Positions 33,933-45,014 of a DNA stretch of 64,000 nt are shown here, piece by piece. This DNA comes from Ensifer adhaerens (GTDB taxonomy: Bacteria > Pseudomonadota > Alphaproteobacteria > Rhizobiales > Rhizobiaceae): the NCBI RefSeq assembly GCF_002940685.1, contig NZ_PNFP01000001.1, positions 310,001 through 374,000 of the forward strand, given 5' to 3'. The translations under genes were made by a program, and so were the position numbers. The notes under the pieces are model-generated. The model ran no database searches. It was not told the origin of the DNA and worked only from the letters and a program-made list of their open reading frames with translations. Within the stretch, counting starts at the first letter, position 1. Each line of letters opens with the position of its first letter.

Positions 33933-36686
33933 ATGAATTTCGTGACAGACTATTCGAACCGCGCGGGGGAGGTTTTATCCGCTGCCGAATTGGCGAGCGA
34001 GGAAAGCCGTTCCACCGCGACGCCGATGATGGAACAATTTATCGAGATCAAGGCGAACAACCCGGACTCGCTGCTGTTCTATCGCATGGGCGATTTCTAC
34101 GAGCTGTTCTTCCAGGACGCGGTTGAGGCCTCGCGCGCGCTCGGCATCACGCTCACCAAGCGCGGCCAACACATGGGGCAGGAGATCCCGATGTGCGGCG
34201 TGCCGGTGCATGCCGCCGATGATTACCTGCAAAAGCTGATCGGCCTTGGTTTCCGCGTCGCCGTGTGCGAACAGGTCGAGGACCCGGCGGAGGCGAAGAA
34301 GCGCGGCAGCAAGTCGGTGGTCCGCCGCGACGTCGTGCGCCTGGTAACGCCGGGCACGATCACCGAAGAAAAGCTGCTGTCTCCGTCCGAGACCAATTAC
34401 CTGATGGCGCTGGCGCGGATCAAAAGCGGCTCCGAGCCGGCCTACGCGCTCGCCTGGATCGACATCTCCACCGGCATCTTCCGGCTTGCCGAGACCGCCG
34501 AAAGCCGGCTGCTGGCCGATATCCTGCGCATCGAACCGCGCGAACTGATCCTTGCCGACACGGTGTTTCACGATCCGGAGCTTCGGCCCGTCTTCGACGT
34601 GCTCGGCCGCGTGGCCGTGCCGCAGCCGGCGGTGCTGTTCGACAGCGCGACGGCGGAAGGGCGCATTGCCCGCTACTTCGGTGTCAAGACGCTCGACGGC
34701 TTCGGCACGTTTTCGCGCGCCGAACTGGCGGCAGCGTCCGCAGCGATCTCCTATGTCGAGAAGACCCAGCTTGCCGAACGCCCGGCGCTCGGAACGCCCG
34801 AGCGCGAAAGTGCGGCCTCGACGCTGTTCATCGATCCGGCGACGCGCGGCAATCTCGAACTGGTCAAGACGCTGTCGGGCGCGCGCGAAGGCACGCTGTT
34901 GAAGGCTCTCGACCGCACGGTGACGAGCGGCGGCGCCCGGCTTTTAGCCGAGCGGCTGATGTCGCCCCTGACCGATCCGGATCGCATCAACGAGCGGCTC
35001 GACTCGATCGAGATCCTTGCGGACCAGCCCTCCTTTTCCGGCGACCTGCGCGATGCGCTGAGGCGCGCGCCGGATATGCCGCGTGCTCTGTCGCGCCTCG
35101 CGCTCGGTCGCGGTGGACCGCGTGACCTCGGCGCCATCCAGGCCGGCCTGCACGCGTCCGCGTCGATTTCGCGGCTGATGGCCGCCGGCACGCTTTCGGA
35201 CGAACTGAAAGAGGCACGCGCGGCGATCGACGCGTTGCCCGCCGGCCTGCTCGGCCTGCTCGACGCGACGCTTGGCGAAGAGCTGCCGCTTCTCAAGCGC
35301 GACGGCGGTTTCGTCTGTGAAGGCGCCAACGCCGAGCTCGATGAGGTCAGGGGCCTGCGCGATCAGTCGCGCCGGGTGATCGCCGGGCTGCAGCTGCAAT
35401 ATTCCGAAGAAACCGGCATCAAGTCGCTGAAGATCAAGCACAACAACGTGCTCGGCTACTTCATCGAGGTGACGGCGGGCAATGCCGGATCGATGACCGA
35501 CACGGATGCCGGCCGCGCCCGCTTCATCCATCGCCAGACCATGGCGAACGCGATGCGGTTCACGACGACGGAACTCGCCGAACTCGAAAGCAAGATCGCC
35601 AATGCCGCCGACCGGGCGCTGTCGATCGAGCTCGAAGCCTTCGACCGGATGACGACAGAGGTCGTTTCCGCTGCCGAGGCGCTGAAGGCCGCTGCATTGG
35701 CGCTCGCGACGGTGGACGTCTCTGTCGGCCTTGCTGTGCTCGCCGAAGAACAGGCCTACGCGCGGCCAACCGTCGACCGCTCGCGCATGTTTGCCATCGA
35801 CGGCGGCCGTCATCCGGTGGTCGAGCAGGCGCTGAAGCGTCAGGCGTCCAATGCTTTCGTCGCCAACGGCTGTGATCTTTCCCCGCCGGAGGGCGAGGAG
35901 GGCGGCGCGATCTGGTTGCTCACCGGTCCGAACATGGGCGGTAAGTCGACCTTCCTCAGGCAGAACGCGCTGATTGCGATCATGGCGCAGATGGGCACCT
36001 TCGTACCGGCCGCGAGCGCCCATATCGGCATCGTCGACCGGCTCTTCTCCCGCGTCGGCGCCTCCGACGATCTGGCCCGCGGCCGCTCGACCTTCATGGT
36101 CGAGATGGTCGAGACCGCCGCGATCCTCAACCAGGCAACCGATCGTTCGCTCGTCATCCTCGACGAGATCGGCCGCGGCACGGCCACCTTCGACGGTCTG
36201 TCGATCGCCTGGGCTGCGGTCGAGCATCTGCATGAGGCGAACCGCTGCCGCGGCCTTTTCGCCACCCACTTCCACGAACTGACCGTGCTTTCGGAAAAGC
36301 TGGCGCGGCTCTCGAACGCGACCATGCGCGTCAAGGAATGGCACGGCGACGTGATCTTCCTGCACGAGGTCGGTCCGGGTGCGGCCGACCGCTCCTATGG
36401 CATCCAGGTCGCTCGTCTTGCCGGCCTGCCGGCTTCGGTGGTGGCGCGTGCCAAGGACGTGCTCGCCAAGCTCGAGGACGCCGATCGCAAGAACCCGGCG
36501 AGCCAGCTGATCGACGATCTGCCGCTTTTCCAGGTGGCGATCCGTCGTGAAGAGGTGAAGCCCGCCGGAAACTCCCGGGTGGATGAGGCGCTGAAGGCGC
36601 TGAACCCCGATGACATGACGCCGCGCGAAGCGCTTGATGCGCTCTATGCCCTGAAGAAGGAGCTGAGCGCCGCCAAGGCGGGATGA
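33933..36686 (+). CDS. mutS: DNA mismatch repair protein MutS
   Basis: A 917-residue mismatch sensor, slightly longer than E. coli MutS because of a 30-residue N-terminal extension. The mismatch-binding domain begins [30 protein letters not shown], with the intercalating Phe in the FYRMGDFYE region. The connector, lever and clamp domains follow. The ATPase has Walker [10 protein letters not shown] (about 666-674), Walker [17 protein letters not shown] and [11 protein letters not shown]-terminal helical tail is present. It is divergent from tme with a 103-bp gap, and a GC-rich hairpin lies downstream. Confidence 0.98.
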   Translation: MNFVTDYSNRAGEVLSAAELASEESRSTATPMMEQFIEIKANNPDSLLFYRMGDFYELFFQDAVEASRALGITLTKRGQHMGQEIPMCGVPVHAADDYLQKLIGLGFRVAVCEQVEDPAEAKKRGSKSVVRRDVVRLVTPGTITEEKLLSPSETNYLMALARIKSGSEPAYALAWIDISTGIFRLAETAESRLLADILRIEPRELILADTVFHDPELRPVFDVLGRVAVPQPAVLFDSATAEGRIARYFGVKTLDGFGTFSRAELAAASAAISYVEKTQLAERPALGTPERESAASTLFIDPATRGNLELVKTLSGAREGTLLKALDRTVTSGGARLLAERLMSPLTDPDRINERLDSIEILADQPSFSGDLRDALRRAPDMPRALSRLALGRGGPRDLGAIQAGLHASASISRLMAAGTLSDELKEARAAIDALPAGLLGLLDATLGEELPLLKRDGGFVCEGANAELDEVRGLRDQSRRVIAGLQLQYSEETGIKSLKIKHNNVLGYFIEVTAGNAGSMTDTDAGRARFIHRQTMANAMRFTTTELAELESKIANAADRALSIELEAFDRMTTEVVSAAEALKAAALALATVDVSVGLAVLAEEQAYARPTVDRSRMFAIDGGRHPVVEQALKRQASNAFVANGCDLSPPEGEEGGAIWLLTGPNMGGKSTFLRQNALIAIMAQMGTFVPAASAHIGIVDRLFSRVGASDDLARGRSTFMVEMVETAAILNQATDRSLVILDEIGRGTATFDGLSIAWAAVEHLHEANRCRGLFATHFHELTVLSEKLARLSNATMRVKEWHGDVIFLHEVGPGAADRSYGIQVARLAGLPASVVARAKDVLAKLEDADRKNPASQLIDDLPLFQVAIRREEVKPAGNSRVDEALKALNPDDMTPREALDALYALKKELSAAKAG

Positions 36687-36783
36687 GGAACATGCGTGCG
36701 GTTTTTCGCCCGCATCCCGCCAGCCGTTGCCCAAGCCGCCGTGCGCCTTTTTCCTGTGCAAGCCGTCGGTAAAAAGGCTATAC

Positions 36784-36813
36784 AGCGCCGCGCGCCTTTG
36801 CGGGCGCGGCGCT
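36784..36813 (+). terminator. GC-rich hairpin downstream of mutS
   Basis: A 10-bp perfect stem (AGCGCCGCGC / GCGCGGCGCT) with a ten-base loop lies in the 233-bp mutS-glnD gap. The tail is not T-rich, so it is a moderate terminator candidate. Confidence 0.5.
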
Positions 36814-36919
36814 TGAATGCTGTTTGGTCTTTATTCGGCCTCGGTCGCAAGGATCATGCAGGAGCGCTTGATAGCGAACGACCACGCAACCAGTCGGTAA
36901 GGGCGCCCCTCGGCACTTC

Positions 36920-39760
36920 ATGGGCAGACAAGACATTTCCTTTCCCGAAATTCTCGACGTCGCGGCGCTCCGGGCGAAATGCGACTTCATCGCTTCGGCC
37001 CATGCCGAACAGCGCGACCCGATGCGCCAGGCGCTTCTGGCCGCCTTCAAGCAGGCAAATGTCGCCGGCCGGGCGAAGGCCCGCGAGCTGTTTTACGCCG
37101 ATGGCGCCGGCATTCTCTGCGCTGAGCGCATTTCCTGGCTGCAGGACCAGCTGATCACGGTGCTGCACGATTTCGTTCTGAACGAGATCTTCGATGCCGC
37201 CAATGCACCGCCGGCCTCGCGGATCGCGGTGACCGCGGTCGGCGGCTATGGCCGCGGCACGCTGGCGCCGGGCTCGGACATCGACCTTCTGTTCCTGCTG
37301 CCGGTCAAGAAGGCCGTCTGGGCGGAGCCGGCGATCGAGTTCATGCTCTATATCCTGTGGGATCTGGGCTTCAAGGTCGGCCACGCCACCCGCACGATCG
37401 ACGAGTGCATCCGGCTGTCGCGCGCCGACATGACGATCCGCACGGCCATCCTCGAAACGCGCTACATCTGCGGCTCGGAGACCTTGTGCGCCGAGCTGGA
37501 AACGCGCTTCGATCATGAGATCGTGCGCAACACCGGGCCGGATTTCATCGCCGCCAAGCTGGCCGAGCGCGACGAACGCCACCGCAAGGCGGGCGACACG
37601 CGCTATCTCGTCGAACCCAACGTCAAGGAAGGCAAGGGCGGGCTTCGCGACCTGCACACGCTGTTCTGGATCGCCAAATATTTCTACCGGCTGAAGGACA
37701 CCGCCGACCTCGTCAAGCTCGGGGTACTGTCGCGGCAGGAATACCAGCTCTTCCAGAAGGCCGAAGACTTCCTCTGGGCGGTGCGCTGCCACATGCATTT
37801 CTTGACCGGAAAGGCGGAGGAGCGGCTCTCCTTCGACATCCAGCGCGAAATCGCCGAGGCGCTCGGTTACCATGACCACCCTGGTCTTTCGGCCGTCGAA
37901 CGCTTCATGAAGCACTTCTTCCTGGTGGCAAAGGACGTCGGCGATCTCACCCGCATCTTCTGCGCCGCACTCGAAGACCAGCAGGCGAAGGACGCGCCCG
38001 GTATTTCCGGCCTGATCGGCCGCTTCACCCATCGCAGCCGCAAGATCGCAGGCACGCTCGATTTCGTCGACGACGGCGGCCGCATTGCGCTGGCAAGCCC
38101 CGACGTCTTCAAGCGCGACCCGGTCAACCTTTTGCGCTTCTTCCACATCGCCGATATCAACGGGCTCGAATTCCACCCGGCGGCCCTTCGCCAGGTGACC
38201 CGGTCGCTCGGTCTGATCAAGCCGGCGCTGCGCGAAAACGAGGAGGCAAACCGCCTCTTCCTGTCGATCCTGACCTCGCGCCGCAAACCGGAACTGATCC
38301 TCAGGCGCATGAACGAGGCGGGCGTGCTCGGCCGATTCATACCGGATTTCGGCAAGATCGTCTCGATGATGCAGTTCAACATGTATCATCACTACACGGT
38401 CGACGAGCACCTGCTGCGCACCGTCGACGTGCTCTCGCGCATCGAGGGCGGCATCGAGGAGGAGGCGCATCCGCTGGTCGCCAAGCTGATGCCGGGGATC
38501 GAGGAGCGCGAGGCGCTCTATGTCGCGGTACTGCTGCATGACATCGCCAAGGGCCGGCCGGAGGATCATTCGACCGCCGGCGCCAAGGTGGCGCGCAAGC
38601 TCTGCCCGCGCTTCGGCCTGTCGCCGAAGCAGACGGAACTCGTCGCCTGGCTGATCGAGGAACATCTGTTGATGTCGATGGTCGCCCAGACCCGCGACTT
38701 GAACGACCGCAAGACGATCGTCGATTTTGCCGAGCGGGTGCAGTCGCTCGACCGGCTGAAGATGCTGCTTGTCCTGACCGTCTGCGACATTCGTGCTGTT
38801 GGTCCCGGCGTCTGGAACGGCTGGAAGGGGCAGCTGCTGCGCACGCTCTACTACGAGACCGAGCTGTTGCTGTCGGGCGGCTTCTCCGAACTGTCGCGCA
38901 AGGAACGCGCAGCGCACGCCGCCGTCATGCTCGGCGATGCCTTGACGGACTGGACCGAAAAGGAGCGCGACGACTATGTGCGCCTGCACTACCAGCCCTA
39001 TCTCCTGACGGTGGCGCTGGAAGACCAGGTGCGCCACGCGCGCTTCATCCGCGAGGCGGACGCGGCCGGCAAGGCGCTGGCGACCATGGTGCGCACCCAT
39101 CAGTTCCACGCGATCACCGAAATCACCGTGCTGTCGCCGGACCATCCGCGGCTGCTGACGGTGATCGCCGGTGCCTGTGCTGCGGCCGGCGCCAACATCG
39201 TCGACGCGCAGATCTTCACGACCTCGGACGGCCGCGCGCTCGACACCATCCTCGTCAACCGCGAGTTCGCCGTCGACGAGGACGAGATGCGCCGGGCGGC
39301 CAGCATCGGCAAGCTGATCGAGGACGTGCTTTCCGGCCGCAAGCGGCTGCCGGAAGTCATCGCCAGCCGGACCAAGGTGAAGAAGCGCACCAAGGCGTTT
39401 ACGGTGACGCCGGAGGTGACGATCAGCAACACGCTGTCGAACAAGTTCACGGTCATCGAAGTCGAGGGCCTCGACCGCCCGGGCCTCTTGTCCGAGATCA
39501 CCGCGGTGCTTTCCGATCTCTCGCTCGACATTGCCTCGGCACACATCACCACCTTCGGCGAGAAGGTGATCGACACCTTCTACGTCACCGACCTCGTCGG
39601 CCAGAAGGTGACGAGCGAAAACCGTCAGATGAACATTGCCGCCCGGCTCAAGGCCGTCATGGCCGGCGAGGGTGACGAAGCCCGCGACCGCATGCCGTCG
39701 GGCATCATCGCGCCGCCACCGGGCGTCTCCTCTCAAAGAACGACAAAAGCCGAAACATGA
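36920..39760 (+). CDS. glnD: GlnD, bifunctional PII uridylyltransferase/uridylyl-removing enzyme
   Basis: A 946-residue nitrogen sensor. The nucleotidyltransferase domain has GGYGRG (108-113) and SDID (119-122). The GlnD/PII-uridylyltransferase linker follows. An HD hydrolase domain carries LLHDIAKG near residue 537, and two ACT domains that bind glutamine close the protein (about 730-810 and 845-920). GlnD modifies PII proteins (GlnB, GlnK) and so controls NtrB/NtrC and glutamine synthetase. It overlaps murJ by 4 bp (ATGA), indicating translational coupling. Confidence 0.97.
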   Translation: MGRQDISFPEILDVAALRAKCDFIASAHAEQRDPMRQALLAAFKQANVAGRAKARELFYADGAGILCAERISWLQDQLITVLHDFVLNEIFDAANAPPASRIAVTAVGGYGRGTLAPGSDIDLLFLLPVKKAVWAEPAIEFMLYILWDLGFKVGHATRTIDECIRLSRADMTIRTAILETRYICGSETLCAELETRFDHEIVRNTGPDFIAAKLAERDERHRKAGDTRYLVEPNVKEGKGGLRDLHTLFWIAKYFYRLKDTADLVKLGVLSRQEYQLFQKAEDFLWAVRCHMHFLTGKAEERLSFDIQREIAEALGYHDHPGLSAVERFMKHFFLVAKDVGDLTRIFCAALEDQQAKDAPGISGLIGRFTHRSRKIAGTLDFVDDGGRIALASPDVFKRDPVNLLRFFHIADINGLEFHPAALRQVTRSLGLIKPALRENEEANRLFLSILTSRRKPELILRRMNEAGVLGRFIPDFGKIVSMMQFNMYHHYTVDEHLLRTVDVLSRIEGGIEEEAHPLVAKLMPGIEEREALYVAVLLHDIAKGRPEDHSTAGAKVARKLCPRFGLSPKQTELVAWLIEEHLLMSMVAQTRDLNDRKTIVDFAERVQSLDRLKMLLVLTVCDIRAVGPGVWNGWKGQLLRTLYYETELLLSGGFSELSRKERAAHAAVMLGDALTDWTEKERDDYVRLHYQPYLLTVALEDQVRHARFIREADAAGKALATMVRTHQFHAITEITVLSPDHPRLLTVIAGACAAAGANIVDAQIFTTSDGRALDTILVNREFAVDEDEMRRAASIGKLIEDVLSGRKRLPEVIASRTKVKKRTKAFTVTPEVTISNTLSNKFTVIEVEGLDRPGLLSEITAVLSDLSLDIASAHITTFGEKVIDTFYVTDLVGQKVTSENRQMNIAARLKAVMAGEGDEARDRMPSGIIAPPPGVSSQRTTKAET

Positions 39761-41361
39761 GTCTGGTCAAGAAATTTGCAACCGTCGGCGGCGCGACGCT
39801 CGGAAGCCGGCTCTTCGGTTTCATCCGCGAAACCTTCATGGCGGCAGCGCTCGGCACCGGCCCGGTCGCCGATGCCTTCAACACCGCCTTCCGCCTGCCC
39901 AACACCTTCCGGCGCCTCTTTGCCGAGGGCGCCTTCAACTCCGCCTTCGTGCCGCTCTTTGCCAAGGAGATCGAGGCGAACGGCATGGAGGGCGCGCGGC
40001 GCTTTTCCGAGGAAGTGTTCGGGGTTCTCTTTACCGTCCTGCTCTTCCTGACGATCGCCATGGAACTGACGATGCCCTTCATCGTCAGCAACCTGATTGC
40101 ACCCGGCTTTGCCGACGATCCGGAAAAGCTCGGCAGCACCATCGTCTTTGCGGCGATCATGTTCCCCTATCTCGCCTGCATGTCGCTGGCGGCGATGATG
40201 GCGGGCATGCTGAATTCGCTGCACCGCTATTTCGCCGCGGCGATCGCGCCGGTGTTTCTCAACTTCATCCTGATCGGCGTGCTCGGCTATGCCTGGTATG
40301 CGGGCCAGGATCCGATCGCGGTCGGCTACGGGCTTTCCTGGGGCGTCATGGCTGCCGGTCTGGTCCAACTTGCGATCGTCTGGATCGCGGTGCGGGACGC
40401 CGGCATCAAGATCGGCCTGCGCCGGCCGAAGATGACGGCCAACGTCAAGCGCCTCTTGGTGCTGGCGCTTCCGGCGGCGATCACCGGCGGCATCACCCAG
40501 ATCAACCTCCTGATCAACACCAACATCGCCTCGGCCCAGGAAGGTGCGGTGTCGTCGCTGGTCTATGCCGACCGCATCTACCAGCTTCCGCTCGGCGTCG
40601 TCGGCATTGCGGTCGCGACCGTGCTTCTGCCGGAACTGGCCCGCGCTCTGCGTTCGGGCAACGGCAACGAGGCGTCGAACCTGCAGAACCGATCCGTCGA
40701 GTTCACGCTGTTCCTGACGCTGCCGGCAGCCGCGGCCCTGCTCGTCATGTCCGAACCGATCGTCCGGCTGCTCTTCGAGCGCGGCAAGTTCTCGGCCGAC
40801 TCGACCGTTATCGTCGGCCATATCCTGGCGATCTACGGCCTCGGCCTGCCGGCTTTCGTCCTGATCAAGGCCTTCATCCCCGGCTTCTTTGCGCGCGAGG
40901 ATACGCGCACGCCGATGATCTTCGCCGCGATTTCCGTCGTCGTGAACGTCTCGTTGGCGCTCACCCTGTTTCCGCGTCTCGGCGCGAGCGGTATCGCCAC
41001 CGCCGAGATCGTCGCCGGCTGGGTCAATGCCGTGCTGCTCTTCGCCACGCTTGTCTGGCGCGGCCATTGGGGCAGGGACATTCCGCTTCTGACCCGCATC
41101 CCGCGTCTCGTCATCGCCGCGGCGGGCATGGCGGCGGCACTCTACTTCGCCATCGATTGGTTCGCCTTCGAACTCTCGTCTGCCGCTTCCCTTCTGACGC
41201 GCGCGACGACGCTTTGCGGTCTGGTCGCCGCTGCCATGGTGATCTACTTCGCATTGGCCTTCGGGCTCGGCGGCGCCAGCCTCGGCATGATCCGTCGCAA
41301 CCTCAAACGCGGCGCGAAGGCGCCGGCCGAGCCCGCCGCAGCACAGGAGACCGGCGACTGA
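39757..41361 (+). CDS. murJ: MurJ, lipid II flippase (MviN family)
   Basis: A 534-residue polytopic membrane protein with about 14 predicted helices. The N-terminus ([46 protein letters not shown]) holds the MurJ/MviN signature with the conserved essential arginines, followed by [23 protein letters not shown] in the middle. It flips lipid II to the periplasmic side for peptidoglycan synthesis. It is coupled to glnD by a 4-bp overlap and to the VOC gene by a one-base TGATG overlap, so it sits in a three-gene operon. A longer shadow frame across murJ is not real. Confidence 0.97.
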   Translation: MSLVKKFATVGGATLGSRLFGFIRETFMAAALGTGPVADAFNTAFRLPNTFRRLFAEGAFNSAFVPLFAKEIEANGMEGARRFSEEVFGVLFTVLLFLTIAMELTMPFIVSNLIAPGFADDPEKLGSTIVFAAIMFPYLACMSLAAMMAGMLNSLHRYFAAAIAPVFLNFILIGVLGYAWYAGQDPIAVGYGLSWGVMAAGLVQLAIVWIAVRDAGIKIGLRRPKMTANVKRLLVLALPAAITGGITQINLLINTNIASAQEGAVSSLVYADRIYQLPLGVVGIAVATVLLPELARALRSGNGNEASNLQNRSVEFTLFLTLPAAAALLVMSEPIVRLLFERGKFSADSTVIVGHILAIYGLGLPAFVLIKAFIPGFFAREDTRTPMIFAAISVVVNVSLALTLFPRLGASGIATAEIVAGWVNAVLLFATLVWRGHWGRDIPLLTRIPRLVIAAAGMAAALYFAIDWFAFELSSAASLLTRATTLCGLVAAAMVIYFALAFGLGGASLGMIRRNLKRGAKAPAEPAAAQETGD

Positions 41362-41753
41362 TGCGGCAGACGATTGCACGCGTTGCGTTGCTGGTGCCGG
41401 ACTACGATGCCGGCATCGCCTTCTATTGCGGCAAGCTCGGCTTCGACCTCGTGGAAGACACCGTTCTCGACACCACCACGCGCTGGGTCGTCGTCCGTCC
41501 CAAGGGGGCGGTCGAAACGGCGCTGCTGCTCGCCGAGGCCGACGGCGAGCGCCAGCAGGCGGCGATCGGCAACCAGACCGGCGGCCGGGTCGGCTTCTTC
41601 CTGTTCACCGACGATTTTGCCCGTGACCATGCGGCGATGCGGGCCGCAGGCGTCGCCTTTCTGGAGGCGCCGCGCCACGAGCCCTACGGCACGGTCGCCG
41701 TCTTCAGCGACCCGTTCGGCAACCATTGGGATCTGCTGCAACCGGCCGGGTGA
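41361..41753 (+). CDS. VOC-family (glyoxalase-like) protein
   Basis: A 130-residue VOC protein (RVALLVPDYDAGIAFYCGKLGF, then GFFLFTDDFARDHAAMRAAGV, ending AVFSDPFGNHWDLLQP). The His and Glu positions that usually bind metal are only partly kept, so catalytic activity is uncertain. The start codon overlaps the murJ stop (TGATG), giving strong evidence for this start and for co-transcription. It is the third gene after glnD and murJ, and an obvious functional link with either is lacking. It is distinct in sequence from the VOC protein near rdgB. Confidence 0.9.
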   Translation: MRQTIARVALLVPDYDAGIAFYCGKLGFDLVEDTVLDTTTRWVVVRPKGAVETALLLAEADGERQQAAIGNQTGGRVGFFLFTDDFARDHAAMRAAGVAFLEAPRHEPYGTVAVFSDPFGNHWDLLQPAG

Positions 41754-41864
41754 ACGCACCGTTCTCGACCCCTTGATTGCCGTTGCCGCGACGTGCATAA
41801 GCCATGCCGTTAGCTACATGGGCCAGCCGGCCCTGGGGCCCTCCACCAGCCTATTGAGGACATC

Positions 41865-42929
41865 ATGAACGAATTCAAGCCGCTCGTATTTTCCGGCGTT
41901 CAGCCGACGGGCAATCTCCACCTCGGCAACTATCTCGGCGCGATCCGCAAGTTCGTGGCGCTGCAGGAAAACAACGACTGCATCTACTGCGTCGTCGACC
42001 TGCACTCGATCACGGCCCAGCTCGTGCACGAGGACCTGAAGGGGCAGATCCGCTCGATCGCCGCCGCCTTCATCGCTTCGGGCATCGATCCGAAAGAGCA
42101 TATCGTCTTTAACCAGTCGGCTGTGCCGCAGCACGCGGAACTCGCCTGGATCTTCAATTGTGTCGCCCGTGTCGGCTGGATGAACCGCATGACGCAGTTC
42201 AAGGACAAGGCCGGCAAGGACCGCGAGAACGCCTCGCTCGGTCTGCTTGCCTATCCGAGCCTGATGGCGGCCGACATCCTCGTCTATCGCGCCACCCACG
42301 TTCCCGTCGGCGACGACCAGAAGCAGCATCTCGAACTGACGCGCGACATCGCCCAGAAGTTCAACATCGACTTCATGGAGCATATCCGCAGCGCCGGCTA
42401 CGGGGTCGACATGGTCGTCGGCGAAGAGCCGATCCATGCCTATTTCCCTCCGGTGGAGCCGCTGATCGGTGGTGCGACGCCGCGCGTCATGTCGCTGAGA
42501 GACGGCACCAAGAAGATGTCGAAGTCGGATCCTTCCGATCTTTCGCGCGTCAATCTGATGGACGATGCCGAAACGATCTCGAAGAAGATCCGCAAGGCCA
42601 AGACCGATCCGGACGCGCTTCCAAGCGAAGTGGATGGCCTGAAGGGACGCCCGGAAGCGGACAATCTCGTCGGCATCTATGCCGCGCTGTCGGACAAGAC
42701 CAAGGAGCAGGTTCTGGCCGAATTCGGCGGGCAGCAGTTCTCGGTCTTCAAGCCGGCGCTCGTCGACCTCGCGGTCGAGGTTCTCGCACCGATCACGGCC
42801 GAGATGCGCCGCCTGATGGGCGACACCGCACACATCGACGCGATCCTGCGCGATGGCGGCGAGCGGGCGCGCGCGCGGGCCGAAAAGACGATGCGCGAAG
42901 TGCGCGAGATCATCGGCTTCCTGCAGTAA
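41865..42929 (+). CDS. trpS: Tryptophanyl-tRNA synthetase
   Basis: A 354-residue class Ic aminoacyl-tRNA synthetase that charges tRNA-Trp. The HIGH-equivalent is TGNLHLGN (residues 15-22) and the KMSKS loop is KKMSKSD (KMSKS at 217-221). The catalytic Rossmann fold and C-terminal helical domain are complete, and the length is normal for alphaproteobacteria, including an insertion near 100-125 ([20 protein letters not shown]). It follows the glnD-murJ-VOC operon by 111 bp. A 9-bp hairpin immediately downstream probably ends its transcript. Confidence 0.97.
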   Translation: MNEFKPLVFSGVQPTGNLHLGNYLGAIRKFVALQENNDCIYCVVDLHSITAQLVHEDLKGQIRSIAAAFIASGIDPKEHIVFNQSAVPQHAELAWIFNCVARVGWMNRMTQFKDKAGKDRENASLGLLAYPSLMAADILVYRATHVPVGDDQKQHLELTRDIAQKFNIDFMEHIRSAGYGVDMVVGEEPIHAYFPPVEPLIGGATPRVMSLRDGTKKMSKSDPSDLSRVNLMDDAETISKKIRKAKTDPDALPSEVDGLKGRPEADNLVGIYAALSDKTKEQVLAEFGGQQFSVFKPALVDLAVEVLAPITAEMRRLMGDTAHIDAILRDGGERARARAEKTMREVREIIGFLQ

Positions 42930-42936
42930 TTGCGGT

Positions 42937-42963
42937 GAATTCGGGTCTCCCTGGCCCGAATTC
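42937..42963 (+). terminator. Hairpin terminator after trpS
   Basis: A 9-bp perfect stem (GAATTCGGG / CCCGAATTC) with a nine-base loop lies 8 bp after the trpS stop and is followed by TTAG. The short tail makes it a moderate terminator. Confidence 0.6.
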
Positions 42964-43081
42964 TTAGCCCTGATCCGTCCTTGCCAGTCGGAGCGGGACG
43001 CGTGGAGAAAATTCCGCGTCCAGCTCCAAAAGGCCAAAATCAGACCTTGCGGCGGCTCGCCCGGGATGTATTGTTCACCCT

Positions 43082-43573
43082 ATGGTCTCGACCCGACTCT
43101 CTCGACTTGAAGGTCACCGTCGCAAATTCATGGCGGTGATAGACGATACCCCGGAATGCGGGCGCGCCGTGCACTATGCGGGCATGCGCGCCAAGAACTC
43201 CAATGGCGGCCTCGTCCTGCTCTATGTGATCGCCGACGGCGACTTCCAGCAATGGTTGGGGGTTGAGGAAATCATGCGCGCGGAGGCGCGCGAGGAGGCC
43301 GAGGCGACGCTCGCCAAGGTGTCCCAGTCGGTCCGCGAGCGGATCGGCATCGAACCCGAGGTCGTCATTCGCGAGGGCACGGCCACGGAGCAGATCCATG
43401 CGGCGATCGAAGAGGATCGCGACATCGCCATTCTGGTTCTCGCAGCCGGCTCGGCGAAGGAAGGCCCCGGTCCGCTGGTGTCGTCCATTGCCGGCAAGGC
43501 GGCGGCCTTTCCGATCCCCGTCACGGTCATCCCCGATGCCCTGACGGACGAGGAGATCGACGCGCTCAGCTGA
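43082..43573 (+). CDS. Universal stress protein (UspA family)
   Basis: A 163-residue single Usp domain with a Rossmann-like alpha/beta fold: first strand RKFMAVIDDTPECGRAVHYA, LVLLYVIADG, and a C-terminal AILVLAAGSAKEGPGPLVSSIAGKAA segment corresponding to the ATP-binding GxxGxxxxGSVS region, although degenerate. ATP binding is therefore uncertain. Usp proteins aid survival under stress or stationary phase. It precedes the Nfu gene by 106 bp, which has its own promoter, so the two are probably not obligatorily co-transcribed. Confidence 0.88.
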   Translation: MVSTRLSRLEGHRRKFMAVIDDTPECGRAVHYAGMRAKNSNGGLVLLYVIADGDFQQWLGVEEIMRAEAREEAEATLAKVSQSVRERIGIEPEVVIREGTATEQIHAAIEEDRDIAILVLAAGSAKEGPGPLVSSIAGKAAAFPIPVTVIPDALTDEEIDALS

Positions 43574-43592
43574 CCTGCGTCGCTATGTGCTC

Positions 43593-43621
43593 TTGCGAGC
43601 AGAGGGCCATGCCCCTATATT
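43593..43621 (+). promoter_or_regulatory. Sigma-70-type promoter for the Nfu gene
   Basis: TTGCGA (43593-43598), a 17-base spacer and TATATT (43616-43621) lie 59 bp before the Nfu start. The Irr-box-like palindrome begins 2 bp downstream of the -10. Confidence 0.6.
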
Positions 43622-43622
43622 C

Positions 43623-43639
43623 TTTTGAATTATTCTAAA
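43623..43639. promoter_or_regulatory. Irr box / ICE-like iron-control palindrome upstream of the Nfu gene
   Basis: TTTTGAA, spacer TTA and TTCTAAA match the alphaproteobacterial Irr motif (TTTAGAA-N3-TTCTAAA) at 13 of 14 half-site positions. It overlaps the expected transcription start, a repressor position, and the downstream gene encodes an Fe-S assembly protein, a logical Irr target. Confidence 0.6.
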
Positions 43640-43679
43640 AAGCTGGGCGGATGCCGATCCCGGCGAAACGGAGACAGAC

Positions 43680-44246
43680 ATGTTCATTCAGACCGAAGCC
43701 ACGCCGAACCCGGCGACGCTGAAGTTTTTGCCGGGCAAGGTCGTCCTGGAAAACGGCACGGCCGAGTTCCGCGACGAAGAAGAAGCACGCGCCGGCTCGC
43801 CGCTCGCGGCACGGCTGTTTTCGATCCCCGGCGTCACCGGCGTCTATTTCGGCTACGATTTCATCACCGTCAGCAAGGAAGGCCAGGAATGGCAGCACCT
43901 GAAGCCGGCGATCCTCGGCTCGATCATGGAACACTTCATGTCGGGCCAGGCGATCATGGCTGGCAGCGGCCGCGCCGAGCAGACCGACGAGGAGGACGAG
44001 TTCTTCGACGAGGGTGACGAGACGATCGTCGCCACGATCAAGGAACTCTTGGAAACCCGTGTGCGCCCGGCCGTCGCTCAGGATGGCGGCGACATCACCT
44101 TCCGTGGCTTCAAGGACGGCACCGTTTTCCTCAACATGAAGGGCGCCTGCTCCGGTTGCCCGTCGTCCACCGCGACGCTGAAGCATGGCGTGCAGAACCT
44201 GCTGCGCCACTTCGTCCCCGAGGTGGAAGCGGTCGAAGCCGTCTGA
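43680..44246 (+). CDS. nfu: Nfu-type iron-sulfur cluster carrier (NifU C-terminal domain)
   Basis: A 188-residue Fe-S scaffold/carrier. An N-terminal Nfu_N domain (residues about 1-88: MFIQTEATPNPATLKFLPG, then GVTGVYFGYDFITVSK) is joined by an acidic linker (TDEEDEFFDEGDE) to the NifU C-terminal domain with the cluster cysteines Cys157 and Cys160 in GACSGCPSS. It delivers 4Fe-4S clusters to target enzymes. The upstream promoter carries an Irr-box-like element, suggesting repression under iron limitation. Downstream it is followed by tsaB. This is the housekeeping type, not nitrogen-fixation NifU, which has an N-terminal IscU-like domain. Confidence 0.94.
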   Translation: MFIQTEATPNPATLKFLPGKVVLENGTAEFRDEEEARAGSPLAARLFSIPGVTGVYFGYDFITVSKEGQEWQHLKPAILGSIMEHFMSGQAIMAGSGRAEQTDEEDEFFDEGDETIVATIKELLETRVRPAVAQDGGDITFRGFKDGTVFLNMKGACSGCPSSTATLKHGVQNLLRHFVPEVEAVEAV

Positions 44247-44348
44247 GTTCGGACGCCACCACCGGCGTCTCGCGTAGCGTAGAGAATTGGCCGCAAAGCC
44301 CTCTCGGCTTTGCGGCTTGTGGCGTCTTAAGAAGATCACAGCGTTGAA

Positions 44349-45008
44349 ATGATTGTACTTGCGCTCGACACGTCCGGTTCCGGCTGCTCCGTTGCCGTCT
44401 ATGACAGCGAAACGGAAGCCGTGCTCGGGCGTTCCGGGGCCGATCTCGGCAAGGGACATGCCGAGCGGCTGATGGAATTCGTCGACGAGGCTCTGGCTGC
44501 GGCCGGCCGATCGCTCGACGATATCGACCGCATCGCCGTCACCGTCGGTCCGGGATCCTTCACCGGCATTCGCGTCGGCGTGGCGACTGCTCGCGGCTTG
44601 GCGCTGGCGCTCGGCAAACCGGCGGTCGGCGTCTCGACGCTTGCGGTGCTGGCCGAGAGCAGCCGGGCAGCATCGTCCGGCAAGGCCGTTCTCGTGGCCA
44701 TCGATGCCAAACGGGACGAAGTCTACCTCCAGGCCTTCGACGCGACGGGTGCCGCCGCAACCGAGCCCGAAGCGTTTTCTGTCGAGGCCGCGCGCGGACG
44801 CTACGCGGATTTCGACGGCGTCGTCGGCGGTTCCGGCGCGCATCTCGTTGCCCCGGACATCCCATCCAAATCTCCCGAACTTATCGATATCGCCGCCGTC
44901 GCCAGACTTGGTGCCGCTGCCGATCCAGCCTCGGCCAAGCCGCGTCCGCTATATCTCAGAGGCCCAGACGCCAAGCCGCAGGCGGGCTTCGCGATTGCCC
45001 GAGCATAG
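44349..45008 (+). CDS. tsaB: TsaB, component of the tRNA t6A synthesis complex
   Basis: A 219-residue ASKHA-fold pseudo-enzyme that partners TsaD and TsaE to make threonylcarbamoyladenosine at tRNA position 37. Seen are LALDTSGSGCSVAVYD, the GPGSFTGIRVGVATARGLALALG segment (about residues 72-94) and AIDAKRDEVYLQAFD. It lies 6 bp before rimI, a widespread pairing. miaB, another position-37 tRNA modifier, is encoded further downstream. The sequence is intact with normal length. Confidence 0.95.
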   Translation: MIVLALDTSGSGCSVAVYDSETEAVLGRSGADLGKGHAERLMEFVDEALAAAGRSLDDIDRIAVTVGPGSFTGIRVGVATARGLALALGKPAVGVSTLAVLAESSRAASSGKAVLVAIDAKRDEVYLQAFDATGAAATEPEAFSVEAARGRYADFDGVVGGSGAHLVAPDIPSKSPELIDIAAVARLGAAADPASAKPRPLYLRGPDAKPQAGFAIARA

Positions 45009-45014
45009 ACCGAG

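Noticed and set aside
31535-34126. 863-codon plus-strand open frame opposite tme
   Set aside because: It is a GC-skew shadow of the malic-enzyme gene: the minus-strand protein has full family motifs, while the plus frame is rich in His, Arg and Asp with no fold.
36854-39736. 960-codon minus-strand open frame opposite glnD
   Set aside because: It is antisense to an intact GlnD with NTase, HD and ACT motifs; the composition is that of a reverse-complement shadow.
39636-41753. 705-codon plus-strand frame overlapping glnD end and murJ
   Set aside because: Only its last 130 codons (from 41361) are real, the VOC protein; the rest is an Arg/Pro-rich out-of-frame reading of murJ.
43680-44246. Nitrogen-fixation NifU
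   Set aside because: The protein has an Nfu_N domain and a single C-terminal CxxC domain, the housekeeping Nfu layout, not the IscU-like plus ferredoxin-like layout of NifU.
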